Source: Armatimonadota bacterium
GTDB taxonomy: Bacteria; Sysuimicrobiota; Sysuimicrobiia; Sysuimicrobiales; VGFF01
Assembly: GCA_016868955.1 (NCBI GenBank)
Contig: VGFF01000112.1
Span: forward strand, 1-6,482
Direction: 5' to 3'
Length of the DNA: 6,482 nucleotides
Shown piece after piece: positions 6,069-6,482 of the stretch (its first letter is position 1; each line of letters starts with the position of its first letter). The notes beneath the pieces were generated by a model. It searched no databases. It worked only from the letters and a program-made list of their open reading frames with translations, and was not told the DNA's origin. A program made the position numbers and the translations under genes.

Positions 6069-6308
6069 ATGACGACCTTGCCGCCCCCCGAAGTCGTTGT
6101 CCTTCCGCTCGACGAAGCGCTGGCGCTTCTCGACGCCGGCGGCTGGCGCGTGACGATCGTCGAAACCGGACCGCCGAACGCTGTCCCCGAGGACGACCGG
6201 TGCCGCGTGATTCGTCAACGGACCATCGCCGACGGCGGCGTGGGACTGACGGTCGCGGCCGAGACAGTCCTGCGGAAGCCGCGCGGCGCCGCGCGGCCCG
6301 GCCCCTGA
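6069..6308 (+). CDS. Small conserved-position protein of unknown function between frr and uppS
   Basis: I do not recognise this 79-residue protein with certainty. It has a Pro-rich beginning (MTTLPPPEV), an amphipathic helix LDEALALLDAGG (14-25), a strand RVTIVETGPP (27-36), an acidic turn, then CRVIRQRTIADGGVGLTVA (45-63), and a basic Arg/Ala/Pro end. The helix-strand-VIxQ-LTV order loosely resembles a PASTA-type fold, and small proteins of similar layout occur between frr and uppS in some Clostridia-like genomes; both points are from memory and weak. There is no signal peptide or membrane segment. GGAGGT (6049-6054) in the last codons of frr lies 14 bases before the ATG, rather far. Codon use resembles its neighbours and it fits tightly between frr and uppS, which supports a real gene. 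Confidence 0.7.
   Translation: MTTLPPPEVVVLPLDEALALLDAGGWRVTIVETGPPNAVPEDDRCRVIRQRTIADGGVGLTVAAETVLRKPRGAARPGP
6278..6297. repeat. Two adjacent copies of a 10-base GC palindrome
   Basis: GCCGCGCGGC occurs at 6278-6287 and again at 6288-6297. Each copy is its own reverse complement, so the 20 bases also form one larger perfect palindrome that can fold into an 8-base stem with a GCGC loop. It encodes the basic tail of the small gene and ends 12 bases before the uppS start. No T-run follows, so it is not a terminator. Confidence 0.7.
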
Positions 6309-6309
6309 G

Positions 6310-6482
6310 GTGGCGGACACGGGCACGCAGACCGACGGCATCAGCCGGGCCGAGGCCGCGGCGGCGATCGCCCGCTCGGTCGACCTCGACCCGCAACGCA
6401 TTCCCGTGCACGTCGCCATCATCATGGACGGCAACGGCCGCTGGGCGAGCAGCCGCCGTCTGCCGCGCATCGAAGGTCACCG
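6310..6482 (+). CDS. uppS: Undecaprenyl diphosphate synthase, N-terminal part (partial)
   Basis: UppS is the cis-prenyltransferase that adds eight isoprene units to farnesyl diphosphate to make the C55 lipid carrier for peptidoglycan and other wall polymers. Only 57 full codons are present; the gene leaves the right edge. The N-terminal signature HVAIIMDGNGRWA (34-46) is perfect, with Asp40 as the Mg2+-binding catalytic residue, followed by LPRIEGHR (51-58, the last codon cut). GTG 6310 is the first start after an in-frame stop at 6247-6249. It sets Asp40 about 14 residues later than in E. coli, a modest Ala-rich extension. No clear ribosome binding site precedes it, and the frr-side gene ends one base earlier, so coupled translation is likely. 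The related long-chain (C50) enzymes cannot be excluded from this fragment. Confidence 0.95.
   Translation, partial: MADTGTQTDGISRAEAAAAIARSVDLDPQRIPVHVAIIMDGNGRWASSRRLPRIEGH

Noticed and set aside
5656..6480. A 274-codon open frame on the - strand opposite frr, the small gene and uppS.
   Set aside because: It is antisense to frr and uppS signatures and has no recognisable domain.

Overview
The window is a dense, one-directional stretch of core bacterial chromosome; every supported gene lies on the + strand. The order is the end of a XerC/D-type recombinase gene, hslV, hslU, codY, rpsB, tsf, pyrH, frr, a small unnamed gene, and the start of uppS. CodY is a regulator of low-GC Gram-positive bacteria, and xerC-hslV-hslU-codY is the order known from Bacillus (codV-clpQ-clpY-codY). 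Yet the DNA is strongly GC-rich, with GC-rich third codon positions and several GTG or TTG starts. The best reading is a high-GC, deep-branching member of the Bacillota (of the Symbiobacterium/Thermaerobacter/Sulfobacillus/Limnochorda kind) or a close sister lineage. The species cannot be named from this sequence alone.

Layout. Positions 1-2037 hold the recombinase tail, the HslV peptidase and the HslU unfoldase, packed with overlaps or 3-base gaps as one operon. Positions 2038-2353 are the only long non-coding stretch. It contains a conspicuous AT-rich island with two abutting inverted repeats and a weak CodY-box-like site, just before codY (2354-3106). A good extended -10 promoter sits at the end of codY and should drive rpsB-tsf (3241-4673) from a leader of about 110 bases. 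A strong intrinsic terminator closes rpsB-tsf at 4706-4743. After it come pyrH and frr, which overlap by four bases, then a 79-codon gene of unknown function and uppS, which runs off the right edge.

How the genes work together. HslVU is an ATP-dependent protease. CodY is a global nutritional repressor with an almost textbook DNA-binding domain but a sensor domain that lacks the usual isoleucine-pocket motifs. rpsB, tsf and frr serve translation (ribosomal protein S2, EF-Ts, ribosome recycling), pyrH makes UDP for nucleotide pools, and uppS makes the undecaprenyl carrier for cell-wall synthesis. I see no mobile element, CRISPR array, tRNA or rRNA. The points most worth a second look are the altered CodY sensor domain, the AT-rich palindromic island before codY, the terminator directly in front of pyrH, and the small frr-uppS gene with a perfect GC palindrome at its end.
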